Positions 36,852 to 46,477 of a stretch of DNA of 64,000 nucleotides are shown one piece after another. Position 1 is the first letter of the stretch. Each line of letters starts with the position of its first letter. This stretch comes from Novosphingobium arvoryzae (GTDB lineage: Bacteria; Pseudomonadota; Alphaproteobacteria; Sphingomonadales; Sphingomonadaceae), in contig NZ_BMZD01000003.1 in assembly GCF_014652615.1 (NCBI RefSeq), positions 310,001 to 374,000 on the forward strand. Direction: 5' to 3'. The position numbers and the translations under genes are program-made. Under the pieces are notes generated by a model, which had not been told where the DNA came from, did not search any database, and worked only from the letters and a program-made list of their open reading frames with translations.

Positions 36852-39425
36852 TCAGTCCTTTGCGGCCTTCTTTGCGGGGGCCTTCTTCGGGGTATCCTTC
36901 TTGGCGGCAGGGGCCTTTTTGGGTGCCGCCGCCTTCTTCTTCGGCGCGGCCTTCTTCTTGCCCTTGGCGGGGCCCTTGGCGGCGCGTTCGGTGATCAGCA
37001 CCACGGCTTCTTCCGCCGTCAGCGTTTCCGGCTGCTTGTCGCGCGGCAGGGTGGCGTTGGTGGTCCCATCGGTGACGTAGGGGCCATAGCGCCCCGCCAT
37101 CAGCTTCATCTCGCCGCCGCTTTCCGGGTGCGGGCCGAAGGTCTTGAGCGGTTCCGCCGCCGCCCGTGCGCCGCGCCCGCCGCCAGCCGCCGCTTCGGCC
37201 AGCCGCACGACCGCCGCGTTCATGCCGGTGTCGAACACTTCGGCAGTGCTGCGCAGCTTCGCATACTTCCCATTGTGCGCCAGGTAGGGACCATAGCGAC
37301 CAATGCTGGCGGTAATCGGTTCCCCCGTTTCCGGGTGGTTGCCGATGGTGCGCGGCAGGTCGATCAGCTTGACCGCCCAGTCGAGCGAGAGTTCGCCGAT
37401 ATCCTTCGGGATGTTGGCGCGCTTGGCTTCCTTGCCCTCGCCCATTTCGAGGTAGGGACCGAACCGCCCGACCTTGCGGGTGATCGGCAGGCCGGTTTCG
37501 GGATGGGTGCCCAGCTCGCCATCCTCGCCGCCATCGGCGCTGCCGCCGGGCTGCGCGAACTTGCGAGTGAACTTGCACTCCGGATAGTTCGAGCACGCCA
37601 CGAACGCGCCGTAACGCCCGCCCCGCAGCGAAAGCCGTCCGGCCTCGCACTTGGGACACTTGCGCGGGTCCGTCCCGTCCTCGCGCGGGGGGAACAGGTA
37701 ATCGGACAGGAACTCGTCCAGCGCCTCGGTCACTTCGCTAGGCTTGCGCTCCATGACCTCGTCGGACTTGGGCTTGAAGTCCTTCCAGAAGGCCTCGAGC
37801 ACAGCCTTCCACGCCGCCCGCCCGCCGGACACGTCATCCAGCTCGTCCTCCATTCCGGCGGTGAAGTCATAGGCGACATAGCGTTCGAAGAACCGTTCCA
37901 GAAACGCGGTCAGCAGACGGCCGGATTCCTCGGCGAAGAACCGGTTCTTCTCGGTCCGCACATAGTTGCGGTCCTTCAGTACCTGCAGCGTGGCCGCGTA
38001 GGTCGAAGGGCGGCCAATGCCCAGTTCTTCCAGCCGCTTGACCAGGCTGGCTTCGGAATAGCGCGGCGGCGGCTGGGTGAAATGCTGCGCAGCATCGACG
38101 CCCTTCTTCGCCGGAGTATCGCCCGAATTGAGCGCGGGCAGCATTGCGCCATCCTCGTCATCCCCATCGCGCGACTGGTCGCGGCCCTCCTCGTAAACCG
38201 CGAGGAAACCGGGGAACTTCACGACCTGCCCGGTGGCGCGCAGCTCATGCTTGCCGGTGCCGTCGCGCAGCGTAACGCTAGTGCGCTCGATATTGGCGGA
38301 GGCCATCTGGCTGGCCATCGCCCGCTTGTAGATCAGGTCATAAAGCCGCGCCTCGTCGCCGCTGCCATACTTGTCCTTGGCAAAGTCGGTCGGGCGGATC
38401 GCCTCGTGGGCTTCCTGCGCGTTCTTCGCCTTGGTTTCGTAGTGGCGCGGCTTTTCGGGCAGGTAGTGCCCGCTGTAGCGGTCCGAGATCGCCTTGCGCG
38501 CATCGGAAATCGCGCTGGGGTCCATCTGCACCCCGTCGGTCCGCATGTAGGTGATCGCACCCGCCTCATACAGGGTCTGGGCCACCCGCATGGTGTGGCT
38601 GGCGGAAAAGCCCAGCTTCCGCGCCGCTTCCTGTTGCAGCGTGGAGGTGGTGAACGGCGGATAGGGATTGCGCCGGGTCGGCTTCGTCTCGACTTCCTCG
38701 ACCCGGAAGGTCGCCGCTTCCACCAGGGCCTTGGCGCGCAGCGCGATGCCTTCCTCGCCAAGGCTCAGCTTGTCGAGCTTCTCGCCCTCGAAGCGCACCA
38801 GCCGTGCGGGAAATTCGGTCCCGCCCTGCTCCAGCCGGGCAATGACCGACCAGTATTCCTGCGGGCGGAATGCCTCGATCTCGCGCTCGCGCTCGACGAT
38901 CAGGCGCAGCGCGACCGACTGCACCCGGCCCGCGCTCTTGGCGCCGGGCAGCTTGCGCCACAGCACCGGGGACAGCGTGAAGCCGAACAGGTAGTCCAGC
39001 GCGCGGCGGGCAAGGTAGGCGTCGATCAGGTCCTGATCCAGTTCGCGCGGGCGGGTCATCGCCTCGGTCACGGTCTGCTTGGTGATCGCGTTGAAGGTGA
39101 CGCGCTGGACGTCCTTGGGCAGCGCCTTGCGCTTGGCGAGCAGCTCGCGCACGTGCCACGAAATCGCCTCGCCCTCGCGGTCAGGGTCAGTCGCGAGGAT
39201 CAGGCGGTCAGCGGTCTTGGCGGCATCGGTAATGGCCTTCACCTGCCGCTGCTTGTCGCCGTAGAGTTCCCAGTCCATCGCAAAGGCCTCGTCCGGGCGG
39301 ACCGAGCCGTCCTTGGGCGGCAGGTCGCGGACATGGCCATAGCTGGCGAGAACCTTGTAGTCCTTGCCGAGATACTTCTCGATGGTCTTGGCCTTGGCGG
39401 GGGATTCTACGATGACAAGTTGCAT
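36852..39425 (-). CDS. topA: DNA topoisomerase I
   Basis: The 857-residue type IA enzyme has a Toprim domain (VESPAKAKTIEKYLG with E7, and DPDREGE at 80-86) and the catalytic tyrosine Y293 in AITYMRTDG. Cysteine-containing zinc-ribbon repeats (CPKCEAGRLSLRGG, then CSNYPEC) follow, and the C-terminal tail of about 45 residues is almost entirely Lys, Ala and Pro. It relaxes negative supercoils. The basic tail probably aids DNA binding. It is the last gene of the plsY-dprA-topA group. Confidence 0.96.
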   Translation of the reverse strand: MQLVIVESPAKAKTIEKYLGKDYKVLASYGHVRDLPPKDGSVRPDEAFAMDWELYGDKQRQVKAITDAAKTADRLILATDPDREGEAISWHVRELLAKRKALPKDVQRVTFNAITKQTVTEAMTRPRELDQDLIDAYLARRALDYLFGFTLSPVLWRKLPGAKSAGRVQSVALRLIVEREREIEAFRPQEYWSVIARLEQGGTEFPARLVRFEGEKLDKLSLGEEGIALRAKALVEAATFRVEEVETKPTRRNPYPPFTTSTLQQEAARKLGFSASHTMRVAQTLYEAGAITYMRTDGVQMDPSAISDARKAISDRYSGHYLPEKPRHYETKAKNAQEAHEAIRPTDFAKDKYGSGDEARLYDLIYKRAMASQMASANIERTSVTLRDGTGKHELRATGQVVKFPGFLAVYEEGRDQSRDGDDEDGAMLPALNSGDTPAKKGVDAAQHFTQPPPRYSEASLVKRLEELGIGRPSTYAATLQVLKDRNYVRTEKNRFFAEESGRLLTAFLERFFERYVAYDFTAGMEDELDDVSGGRAAWKAVLEAFWKDFKPKSDEVMERKPSEVTEALDEFLSDYLFPPREDGTDPRKCPKCEAGRLSLRGGRYGAFVACSNYPECKFTRKFAQPGGSADGGEDGELGTHPETGLPITRKVGRFGPYLEMGEGKEAKRANIPKDIGELSLDWAVKLIDLPRTIGNHPETGEPITASIGRYGPYLAHNGKYAKLRSTAEVFDTGMNAAVVRLAEAAAGGGRGARAAAEPLKTFGPHPESGGEMKLMAGRYGPYVTDGTTNATLPRDKQPETLTAEEAVVLITERAAKGPAKGKKKAAPKKKAAAPKKAPAAKKDTPKKAPAKKAAKD

Positions 39426-39490
39426 GGCGGTAAAGCGAATTCCTCACGTGTATACGTACGCGCGAGGGTGGGAGGGTTCTGCCCCCAGCG

Positions 39491-39844
39491 TCAAGAGGGG
39501 CTGACGGGCGTCTTTCGCCACGCCAGCCAGAACCCCAGCCCAAGTGCCACATCGATGCCCGCGAACACCGCGACCGGAGCCACGACCGCCCCTTGCGCGA
39601 ACAGCACCAGCGCGGGCAGGCCGAACACCAGCTTCTCGGCTACGGCGGGCAGCATCAGCGCCCGGTAGCGGACCGGATCGCCGCCGATGATCCAGAATAC
39701 GGCCTGGAACACGAGCGCCAGCCCGACAAAGCCCAGGAACACTTCCGCGCCCTGTTGCGGCAAGGGGGTAAGGTAGAGCGGGGTGAGCACGACCACGCCA
39801 TAGATCGCGGCCCACCGGAACATCCGCGCCGGAAACTTGCTCAT
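39491..39844 (-). CDS. Small integral membrane protein of unknown function
   Basis: The 117-residue protein is mostly hydrophobic, with about four predicted membrane helices (AAIYGVVVLTPLYL, VFLGFVGLALVFQAVFWI, KLVFGLPALVLFA and VAVFAGIDVALGLGFWLA). No known motif is seen. The ATG at 39844 has AGGGGGGCAAGGGC upstream. It is 25 bp after the vWA-protein gene and 65 bp before topA, on the same strand. Confidence 0.7.
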   Translation of the reverse strand: MSKFPARMFRWAAIYGVVVLTPLYLTPLPQQGAEVFLGFVGLALVFQAVFWIIGGDPVRYRALMLPAVAEKLVFGLPALVLFAQGAVVAPVAVFAGIDVALGLGFWLAWRKTPVSPS

Positions 39845-39869
39845 GCCCTTGCCCCCCTGTTGCCTTATC

Positions 39870-41423
39870 TTAGCCGTTGCCGAAATCCGGCGGAATAACG
39901 CAGCGCCCATTGTCCGGCTGACCGACCGTGCGGATCACCTCCTGCTCGGCCGGCTCGATCCGCCGGCCGGACAGCTGGCTGTCGATCACCCGGCGGATCA
40001 GCGCGTCCAGCCGCGTGACCTGATAGCAGTCGATCGCGGGCGGCGCATGCGGGTTGCCGATGCCGCTGTCATCGGTGAGGAACGTATAGCGCGACTGGGT
40101 GGCCGCCGCCATCGCCCGCATCACGTATTCCGCCTTGTCCGCAACGCCGGACGCCGCAACGGGCACGATATGGACACGGCTGGCGCGCAAGTGCTCCGCC
40201 GCCAGCCAGGTCTTGCCAAAGTTCCCGTCGTGCGGCGGCGCATCGGCGACCAACAGCAGCGTCTTGGCCGCATCCGCCCGCCAGGCCTGCCCGGCAGCGC
40301 GGATCAGGGCCTGGTCCATCGCCTCGGGATAGTCCCCGCCCCCGTTGGCCGATTGCTGTCTCAACGCAGCCTGCCCGGCGGCAATATCGGCGGACAGCGG
40401 CACGGTGCTGGTGACGTAATCGTCCCCCGTGTCGCGGTAGAAGACGAAGCCCAGCCGCAAGTCCAATTGTGGATGCCGCGCCTTGACCCCATCAATGATC
40501 GCGGCGAGCTCCGACTGGAGATAGCGGATCTCGTCTCCCATCGATCCGGTGGTGTCGATCACCAGCATCAGGTCGAGCTTGCGCACGGTCTGCGCCGCGC
40601 GATCCACCGTGAAGTCGATCCGCTGCGCGCCGCGCGTGGCCGGGATACTTACCGTGCGCCAGTCCTCGCCCTTGGTCCGTACCCAGACATCGCGGCCGAG
40701 CTGATCCACTTCGGGGAAGAACGTTACCTTGCCGTCCGCCGTGGTCGCCAGCGCGATCCGCCCACCATCGGCGCAGGCCAGCTCAACCGTCGCAAACGGC
40801 ACGGGTCGGCCGGCTCGGTCGCTCACTGCAACGGTCAACGTGCGCTGGGTATCGACGCGCGGCAGATCGGGGATCGCCTGGCCCAGATCGGACCGGCGCA
40901 CGTAATCGGCGTACAGCTCGGGATTGAGCAGGTCGTCATGCTCCCCGGCAGTCAACTGTCCGGCCTGCGGCTGCGGGCGCGGGCGGGGATGATGCCGGGG
41001 TGGCATGCCGGTCGAACCGATCCGGTCCCCGGTGGATACGACAGCTCCATCAGGCATAGCCGCTACTTCCGATGCATCACCGACCCGCGAACCGGAAACG
41101 GCCAGCCCGGATTCACCGACCATCACGGCGGCGGGCGGCGGCGCAGGCGGTGGCGGTGGCGGCGCCGCGGCACTCGGCGCGGCCATTGCCACGGGCACGG
41201 GCGATGTGCGCTTTCCGCTCGCCTCAGCTCGCGGATGATGCGGCGGATGGCGCTGGGCTGGCGCTTCTGCTTCGAGCATCGGCAAGGCGGATGGCTTCCG
41301 GCAGAGGCCCTGCAATCCGCCCGCCCCGGCTGTGGCTTTCGCCGGAACAGGCGGCGATACGGCCAAAGCCGGCCCCTGAGCCAGAACGGCCATTATCGCG
41401 ATCAGTGACAATCCCTTGCGCAT
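39870..41423 (-). CDS. Exported von Willebrand factor A domain protein
   Basis: The 517-residue protein has a Sec signal peptide (about residues 1-21, cleavage after ALA) and a long Pro/Ala/His-rich region with a run of prolines. A small beta-sandwich-like domain follows (TVAVSDRAGRPVPFATVELA), then a vWA domain from about residue 280 with the metal-binding motif DTTGSMGDE. It is probably periplasmic or surface exposed. The partner is unknown. It lies in the gap between dprA and topA, which are often neighbours. The ATG at 41423 follows GGAGGGAGCGA. Confidence 0.78.
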   Translation of the reverse strand: MRKGLSLIAIMAVLAQGPALAVSPPVPAKATAGAGGLQGLCRKPSALPMLEAEAPAQRHPPHHPRAEASGKRTSPVPVAMAAPSAAAPPPPPPAPPPAAVMVGESGLAVSGSRVGDASEVAAMPDGAVVSTGDRIGSTGMPPRHHPRPRPQPQAGQLTAGEHDDLLNPELYADYVRRSDLGQAIPDLPRVDTQRTLTVAVSDRAGRPVPFATVELACADGGRIALATTADGKVTFFPEVDQLGRDVWVRTKGEDWRTVSIPATRGAQRIDFTVDRAAQTVRKLDLMLVIDTTGSMGDEIRYLQSELAAIIDGVKARHPQLDLRLGFVFYRDTGDDYVTSTVPLSADIAAGQAALRQQSANGGGDYPEAMDQALIRAAGQAWRADAAKTLLLVADAPPHDGNFGKTWLAAEHLRASRVHIVPVAASGVADKAEYVMRAMAAATQSRYTFLTDDSGIGNPHAPPAIDCYQVTRLDALIRRVIDSQLSGRRIEPAEQEVIRTVGQPDNGRCVIPPDFGNG

Positions 41424-41523
41424 TCGCTCCCTCCAACACCAGTTCCAGGGCCGGACGCTGCGCCGGGTTCGATGAACGGAAAATGACCGGGAGATATTGT
41501 TACATTGACGGTGAGGCCGGGGA

Positions 41524-42633
41524 TCAGCCGTTGAGCGAGACACGCCCACCGGCATGGCGGACCAGACGGCCCGCCAGTTCGAGTTCCAGCAGCGCGAGCT
41601 GCACCGCAGCCGGGCTCTCGCCGCTTTGCCGGATAAGCTCATCCACGGCGACCGGCGCAGTGGTCAGCAGGCCCGCGACATCGGCCGGATCGGCCTCGGC
41701 ATTGTCGGCCAGATCGGTCCACCCGGATGCGGCAGGCTCGCGGAAGGTGGAGCGCGGCGAGCCATCGAACGCGCAGAGCAACTCGATCACATCGGCAGCG
41801 GACTGCACCAGCACGGCGCCTTCGCGAATCAACTGGTTGCAACCCTGCGCCCGGGAATCGAGCGGCGAGCCGGGGATGGCCATCACTTCGCGCCCAAATT
41901 CCCCGGCCAGCCGTGCAGTGATCAGGGAGCCCGACCTGGGCGCAGCCTCAACCACCAGCGTTCCCCTTGCCATTCCCGCGATGATCCGGTTGCGTGACGG
42001 GAAATGTCGGGCCAGCGGCTCTGTTCCCGGCGGCTGTTCGGCGACCAGCAGACCCTGGCTGGCGACGGCTTCCTGCAAGTCGGCGTGTTCGGGCGGATAG
42101 ATCACATCGATCCCGCTGGCGATCACACCAATGGTGCCGCCAGCCAGACTGGCCTGATGCGCTGCCCCGTCGATCCCGCGCGCCAGACCGGACACGACGG
42201 TGAAACCGGCTTCGGCGAGTTCACCCGCAAACATCCGGGCCAGCTTTACCGCCGCTGCCGAGGCATTGCGAGCGCCGACGATCGCCACGGTTGGCCGCGC
42301 CGCCAGTGCCAGATCGCCGCGCACCATCAGGATTGGCGGGGCGCTATCCACTTCGGCGAGCAGCGCAGGATACTCCGGAGAATCATGGAACACATACCGC
42401 CCACCGGCCGCCCGCAGGGCCGCCACCTCGGCCGACACCCGGGCCTCTGGCGCTGCGCGATAACCCTTCCCGCCCCTTGCGGCGAGGTCGGGCAAGGCAT
42501 CCAGTGCGGCGCACGCCGTGCCGAACCGGGCCAGCAACTGGCGAAAGCTGATCGGGCCAATGTTGGGGGATCGCAGCAGCCGGATACGCGCGAATGCTTC
42601 GTCCTGGGTCAGCACTGGCGCGACGGGGTTCAT
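41524..42633 (-). CDS. dprA: DNA processing protein DprA
   Basis: The 369-residue protein has the DprA Rossmann-like core with TVAIVGARNASAAAVKLAR, VVSGLARGIDGAAHQASL and FPSRNRIIAGMA, and a C-terminal winged-helix-like region. DprA loads RecA on incoming single-stranded DNA in natural transformation; it is also common in bacteria not known to be competent. The start overlaps the plsY stop (ATGA). Confidence 0.93.
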   Translation of the reverse strand: MNPVAPVLTQDEAFARIRLLRSPNIGPISFRQLLARFGTACAALDALPDLAARGGKGYRAAPEARVSAEVAALRAAGGRYVFHDSPEYPALLAEVDSAPPILMVRGDLALAARPTVAIVGARNASAAAVKLARMFAGELAEAGFTVVSGLARGIDGAAHQASLAGGTIGVIASGIDVIYPPEHADLQEAVASQGLLVAEQPPGTEPLARHFPSRNRIIAGMARGTLVVEAAPRSGSLITARLAGEFGREVMAIPGSPLDSRAQGCNQLIREGAVLVQSAADVIELLCAFDGSPRSTFREPAASGWTDLADNAEADPADVAGLLTTAPVAVDELIRQSGESPAAVQLALLELELAGRLVRHAGGRVSLNG

Positions 42634-43214
42634 CAGCCCTTGCTGCCGATCTTCGGTTCGGTTCCGGCCCGCAATCGGGCAATGTTGGCGCGGTGCAGCA
42701 CCAGCACGATCAGGGCAATCGCACCCAGCACCGGGACCAGTTCGGTGTTTCCGGTTGCCCAGGCGACCACTGGCACAGCCAGCGCCGCTGTCATCCCCGA
42801 AAGAGAGGAAATGCGCGTCACCGCCAGCATCACCAGCCAGGTTGCCGCATAGGCCAGCCCCAGCGGCCACGCGAGGCCAAGCGAGACGCCCATCGTCGTC
42901 GCCACCCCCTTGCCGCCCTTGAACTTGAGCCAGACCGGGAAACAGTGCCCCAGCACCGCGCCCAGCGCCGCCATGCCCGCAAACTCGGGAAACCAGCGCC
43001 ACGCCAGCCAGACCGCCAGCAGCCCCTTGGCCAGATCGAGCAGCAGGGTTGCCGCCGCCAGCCCCTTGTTCCCGGTGCGCAAGACGTTGGTGGCGCCGAT
43101 ATTGCCCGAACCGATGCTGCGCAGATCCCCGGCGTTGAAGGCCTTGGTCAGGATCAGGCCAAACGGCACCGATCCCAGGAGGTATCCCAGCGCGAGTGCG
43201 GCAAAACTATCCAT
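42633..43214 (-). CDS. plsY: Acyl-phosphate:glycerol-3-phosphate acyltransferase PlsY
   Basis: The 193-residue membrane protein has about five helices and the loops GYLLGSVPFGLI, SGNIGATNVLR and KGGKGVATTMGV typical of PlsY. It transfers acyl groups from acyl-phosphate to glycerol 3-phosphate, the first step of phospholipid synthesis. It is the first gene of the plsY-dprA group and diverges from murI, 81 bp away. Confidence 0.95.
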   Translation of the reverse strand: MDSFAALALGYLLGSVPFGLILTKAFNAGDLRSIGSGNIGATNVLRTGNKGLAAATLLLDLAKGLLAVWLAWRWFPEFAGMAALGAVLGHCFPVWLKFKGGKGVATTMGVSLGLAWPLGLAYAATWLVMLAVTRISSLSGMTAALAVPVVAWATGNTELVPVLGAIALIVLVLHRANIARLRAGTEPKIGSKG

Positions 43215-43295
43215 CGGCGTCCCTTCCCTTTACAGCCCCCTCGTAGCTACAAGGCGGGCCGCCGGGCAAGTCCGGTCAGGGGGATTGCAACGGTT

Positions 43296-44090
43296 ATGGA
43301 TGCGGATGCGCCGCTCTTGATGTTCGACTCCGGGGTCGGAGGGCTTTCAGTGCTGGCCGAAGTGCGCCAGCTTCTGCCAGATGCCCCGGTCATCTATGCC
43401 GCTGACAACGCCGGATTGCCCTATGGCACCAAGACCGAGGCCGAAATCGCTGCGCGAGTGGCGGGACTGCTGGGCCGGATGACCGAGCGGTTTCGCCCGC
43501 GGCTGGTGTGCATCGCCTGCAACACCGCATCGACCATTGCGCTTGGCATGGTCCGCGACGTGCTCGAAATCCCGATCGTCGGCACCGTACCCGCGATCAA
43601 GCCTGCTGCCGCGATGACCCGCACGGGGACGATTGGCTTGCTGGGAACGGCGGCCACGATCCGGCAAGGCTATGTTGACCGGCTCGAGGCGGAATTCGCC
43701 GCAGACAAGCGCCTGCTCCGCGCAGCAGCGCCCGAACTGGTCGAAGCGGCGGAGCGAAAACTCCGCGGCAAACCGGTGGACCCGGCGATTTACGAGCGGG
43801 CAGCGGCCGCGCTGCGCCAGCAGCCTGGCGGAGATCGGATCGACACGGTCGTGCTTGCCTGCACCCACTTTCCTCTGGTTGAGGACGAGCTGGCCCGGGC
43901 GTTCGGGCCAGACGTACGGTTTGTGCACGGGGCACCGGGCATTGCCCGGCGCATTGCGGCGCTGACCGCCGGTCAATCCTTTGCCCGCAGCAAACCAGAC
44001 CTTGCCTTGTTCACGCGCAATGAGGCACAGCTTGCTGAACTGGCTCCGGCACTGCAACGCCATGGCCTGCTCGAAATCGAGGTTTTTTGA
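43296..44090 (+). CDS. murI: Glutamate racemase
   Basis: The 264-residue enzyme has the two catalytic cysteines C75 (CIACNTAST) and C189 (VLACTHFPL) and the N-terminal FDSGVGGLSVL. It supplies D-glutamate for peptidoglycan. The ATG at 43296 lies downstream of AGGGGGA with fairly long spacing. The next gene begins 2 bp after its stop. Confidence 0.94.
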   Translation: MDADAPLLMFDSGVGGLSVLAEVRQLLPDAPVIYAADNAGLPYGTKTEAEIAARVAGLLGRMTERFRPRLVCIACNTASTIALGMVRDVLEIPIVGTVPAIKPAAAMTRTGTIGLLGTAATIRQGYVDRLEAEFAADKRLLRAAAPELVEAAERKLRGKPVDPAIYERAAAALRQQPGGDRIDTVVLACTHFPLVEDELARAFGPDVRFVHGAPGIARRIAALTAGQSFARSKPDLALFTRNEAQLAELAPALQRHGLLEIEVF

Positions 44091-44092
44091 CG

Positions 44093-45058
44093 ATGGCCAG
44101 GCGGTTGAACCTGTTCTTGCTGACCATGATCGTGCTGGTGGGCGTTCCGTTCTACTGGCTCATGATCGACAACCGCCCTGGCGACGTAGCCGCCAAGCCG
44201 GTTTCCATGGCGCAGCTGCGCACCCTGGCCGCCAGTCTGCCGGGGCCGTCGCCGATTGCCGTGGAGTACGAGCCGTCCGCCTTGCGGCTGCTGCCACGCG
44301 GCCTGTTTGCTGCCGGTTACGGGATCAAGCGCCACCCCATCATCGTCACCGCGTTCCGCCTTCCGGTTCCCGGCGGCAAGCCAATCCTGATCGATTCCGG
44401 CATTCACCCGGATGATGCCGACGCGATGGGGATGGACATCCGTTATCCCGGCGCGCAGTCGCGGATCGACAAGGCGCTGAAATCGGCTGGAATGATCCTG
44501 TTCACCCACGAGCACCCGGATCATATGGGGGCGGCACTGCGGCTTGGCGGGGCTGTCATGCAATCGGCGCGGTTCAACGCCGCCCAGTTGCCGGCCGAGC
44601 CGCTGGCCGGGACGCTGAAATGGCCAAGCGGCTTCACCCCGCGCTCCACCATCGCTGCCAAGGCGCCGCAAGCCGTTGCTCCGGGCGTGGTGGTCATTCC
44701 CGCCCCCAGCCACACCCCCGGATCGCAGATGATCTTTGTCCGACTGGCCGACGGCAAGGAGTTTCTCTTTGCCGGTGACATTGCGACGCTGGACGTCAGC
44801 TGGCAGGAGCAGCGGGCCCGCTCCCGGCTGGTCGGTGATTTCATCGCCAAGGAGAACCGCGCGGAAGTTCACGCGTGGCTGCGCACGATTGCCCGGCTGA
44901 AGGCCGAGGCACCGGCTTTGAACATCGTACCGGGGCACGACATCCGCCAGACCGGCGATGACGACGAAGCCAGCCAGGACGAGGCATCTGGAGTTCCGCT
45001 GCAACCTGGCTGGACAGCCGCGGCCAAGCGCGGGTTCAGTGCGGATTTACCGATCTGA
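44093..45058 (+). CDS. MBL-fold metallo-hydrolase, membrane anchored
   Basis: The 321-residue protein starts with a hydrophobic helix (about residues 5-24, a signal anchor or signal peptide) and carries the metallo-beta-lactamase motif THEHPDHMG, followed by PSHTPGSQ and FAGDIATLD. It should hydrolyse an ester or lactone in the periplasm with a two-zinc site. Quorum-quenching lactonases and other MBL hydrolases share these motifs. The substrate is unknown. It directly follows murI, which suggests co-transcription. Confidence 0.82.
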   Translation: MARRLNLFLLTMIVLVGVPFYWLMIDNRPGDVAAKPVSMAQLRTLAASLPGPSPIAVEYEPSALRLLPRGLFAAGYGIKRHPIIVTAFRLPVPGGKPILIDSGIHPDDADAMGMDIRYPGAQSRIDKALKSAGMILFTHEHPDHMGAALRLGGAVMQSARFNAAQLPAEPLAGTLKWPSGFTPRSTIAAKAPQAVAPGVVVIPAPSHTPGSQMIFVRLADGKEFLFAGDIATLDVSWQEQRARSRLVGDFIAKENRAEVHAWLRTIARLKAEAPALNIVPGHDIRQTGDDDEASQDEASGVPLQPGWTAAAKRGFSADLPI

Positions 45059-45162
45059 GTGATGGAATTAACCGGCTGGCGCAACTGCGCCAGTTGGAGT
45101 AAGGCCGCCCCCATCGGCAGGGACGACGGCAATCGCCGCCCGGCGCGGAGGTCATACGCCAA

Positions 45163-46377
45163 GTGAACTACGATCAGATTTTCGACCAGGCGATCGAACG
45201 GCTGCATTCCGAAGGCCGCTATCGCGTGTTCATCGACATCCTGCGCAACAAGGGCGCCTATCCCAACGCCCGCTGCTTTGCGGGGCACAACGGCCCCAAG
45301 GACATCACCGTGTGGTGCTCCAACGATTACCTCGCCATGGGCCAGCACCCCAAGGTGATCACCGCCATGGAAGAGGCGTTGCACGATGTTGGCGCCGGCT
45401 CTGGCGGTACGCGCAACATTGGTGGCAACACGCACTACCACGTCGATCTGGAGCATGAGCTGGCCGACCTGCACGGCAAGGAAGGCGCGCTGCTCTTCAC
45501 TTCGGGCTATGTCTCGAACGACGCGACGCTCTCGACCCTCGCCAAGATTCTGCCGGGCTGCGTGATCTTCTCCGACGAGTTGAACCACGCCAGCATGATC
45601 GCGGGCATCCGCAATTCCGGTGCGGAAAAGCGCGTGTGGCGCCACAACGATCTGGAGCATCTGGAAGAGCTGCTGGCGGCGGAATCGCCGGACGTGCCCA
45701 AGCTGATCGCGTTTGAATCCGTCTACTCGATGGAAGGCGACGTCGCCCCGATCCACGCGATCTGCGATCTGGCCGACAAGTACAACGCGCTGACCTATAT
45801 CGACGAAGTCCATGCCGTGGGCATGTATGGACCGCGCGGCGGGGGGATTACCGACCGTGATGAAGCGGCCCACCGTATCACCATCATCGAAGGCACGCTG
45901 GGCAAGGCATTTGGCGTCATGGGCGGCTACATTGCCGCCGATTCCAAGATCATCGACGTGATCCGCAGCTATGCGCCCGGCTTCATCTTCACGACCTCGC
46001 TTTCGCCGGTGCTGGTTGCGGGTGTGCTGGCCAGCGTCCGTCACCTGAAGAGCTCCTCGGTCGAGCGCGAAGGCCAGCAGGCGGCCGCCGCCACGCTCAA
46101 GCGCCTGTTTCGTGAGGCAGGACTGCCGGTGATGGATTCCACCACGCACATCGTCCCGCTGATGGTGGGCGACCCGGTGAAGGCCAAGAAGATCAGCGAT
46201 ATCCTGCTGGCTGAATACGGCGTCTATGTGCAGCCGATCAATTACCCGACGGTCCCGCGCGGGACGGAGCGGCTGCGCTTTACGCCCGGCCCGGCCCATA
46301 CCGAGCCGATGATGGAAGCACTGACCAAGGCGCTGGTGGAAATCTGGGACCGGCTGGAACTGCGCCTCGCCGCCTGA
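45163..46377 (+). CDS. hemA: 5-aminolevulinate synthase
   Basis: The 404-residue PLP enzyme starts [20 protein letters not shown] and has the catalytic lysine K248 in EGTLGKAFG, at the same number as in characterised alphaproteobacterial ALAS. It condenses glycine and succinyl-CoA into 5-aminolevulinate, the first step of tetrapyrrole and cobalamin synthesis. A GTG codon is the likely start. The succinyl-CoA made by the propionyl-CoA operon in this window is its substrate. A bidirectional terminator follows. Confidence 0.96.
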   Translation: MNYDQIFDQAIERLHSEGRYRVFIDILRNKGAYPNARCFAGHNGPKDITVWCSNDYLAMGQHPKVITAMEEALHDVGAGSGGTRNIGGNTHYHVDLEHELADLHGKEGALLFTSGYVSNDATLSTLAKILPGCVIFSDELNHASMIAGIRNSGAEKRVWRHNDLEHLEELLAAESPDVPKLIAFESVYSMEGDVAPIHAICDLADKYNALTYIDEVHAVGMYGPRGGGITDRDEAAHRITIIEGTLGKAFGVMGGYIAADSKIIDVIRSYAPGFIFTTSLSPVLVAGVLASVRHLKSSSVEREGQQAAAATLKRLFREAGLPVMDSTTHIVPLMVGDPVKAKKISDILLAEYGVYVQPINYPTVPRGTERLRFTPGPAHTEPMMEALTKALVEIWDRLELRLAA

Positions 46378-46421
46378 ACAGGCTGCACTCTGGTCCTGAA
46401 AGCCAAGCGAACAAGACAAAA

Positions 46422-46458
46422 CGGGCCGGGAACCCCATCAGGTCCCCGGCCCGCTTTG
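46422..46458. terminator. Bidirectional terminator between hemA and the ornithine decarboxylase gene
   Basis: CGGGCCGGG (46422-46430) and CCCGGCCCG (46445-46453) form a 9-bp GC stem. It is followed by CTTTGTTTT on the plus strand and preceded by ACAAGACAAAA, which gives a T-rich tail on the minus strand. It serves both convergent genes. Confidence 0.85.
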
Positions 46459-46477
46459 TTTTCCGGTCAACGCAAGA

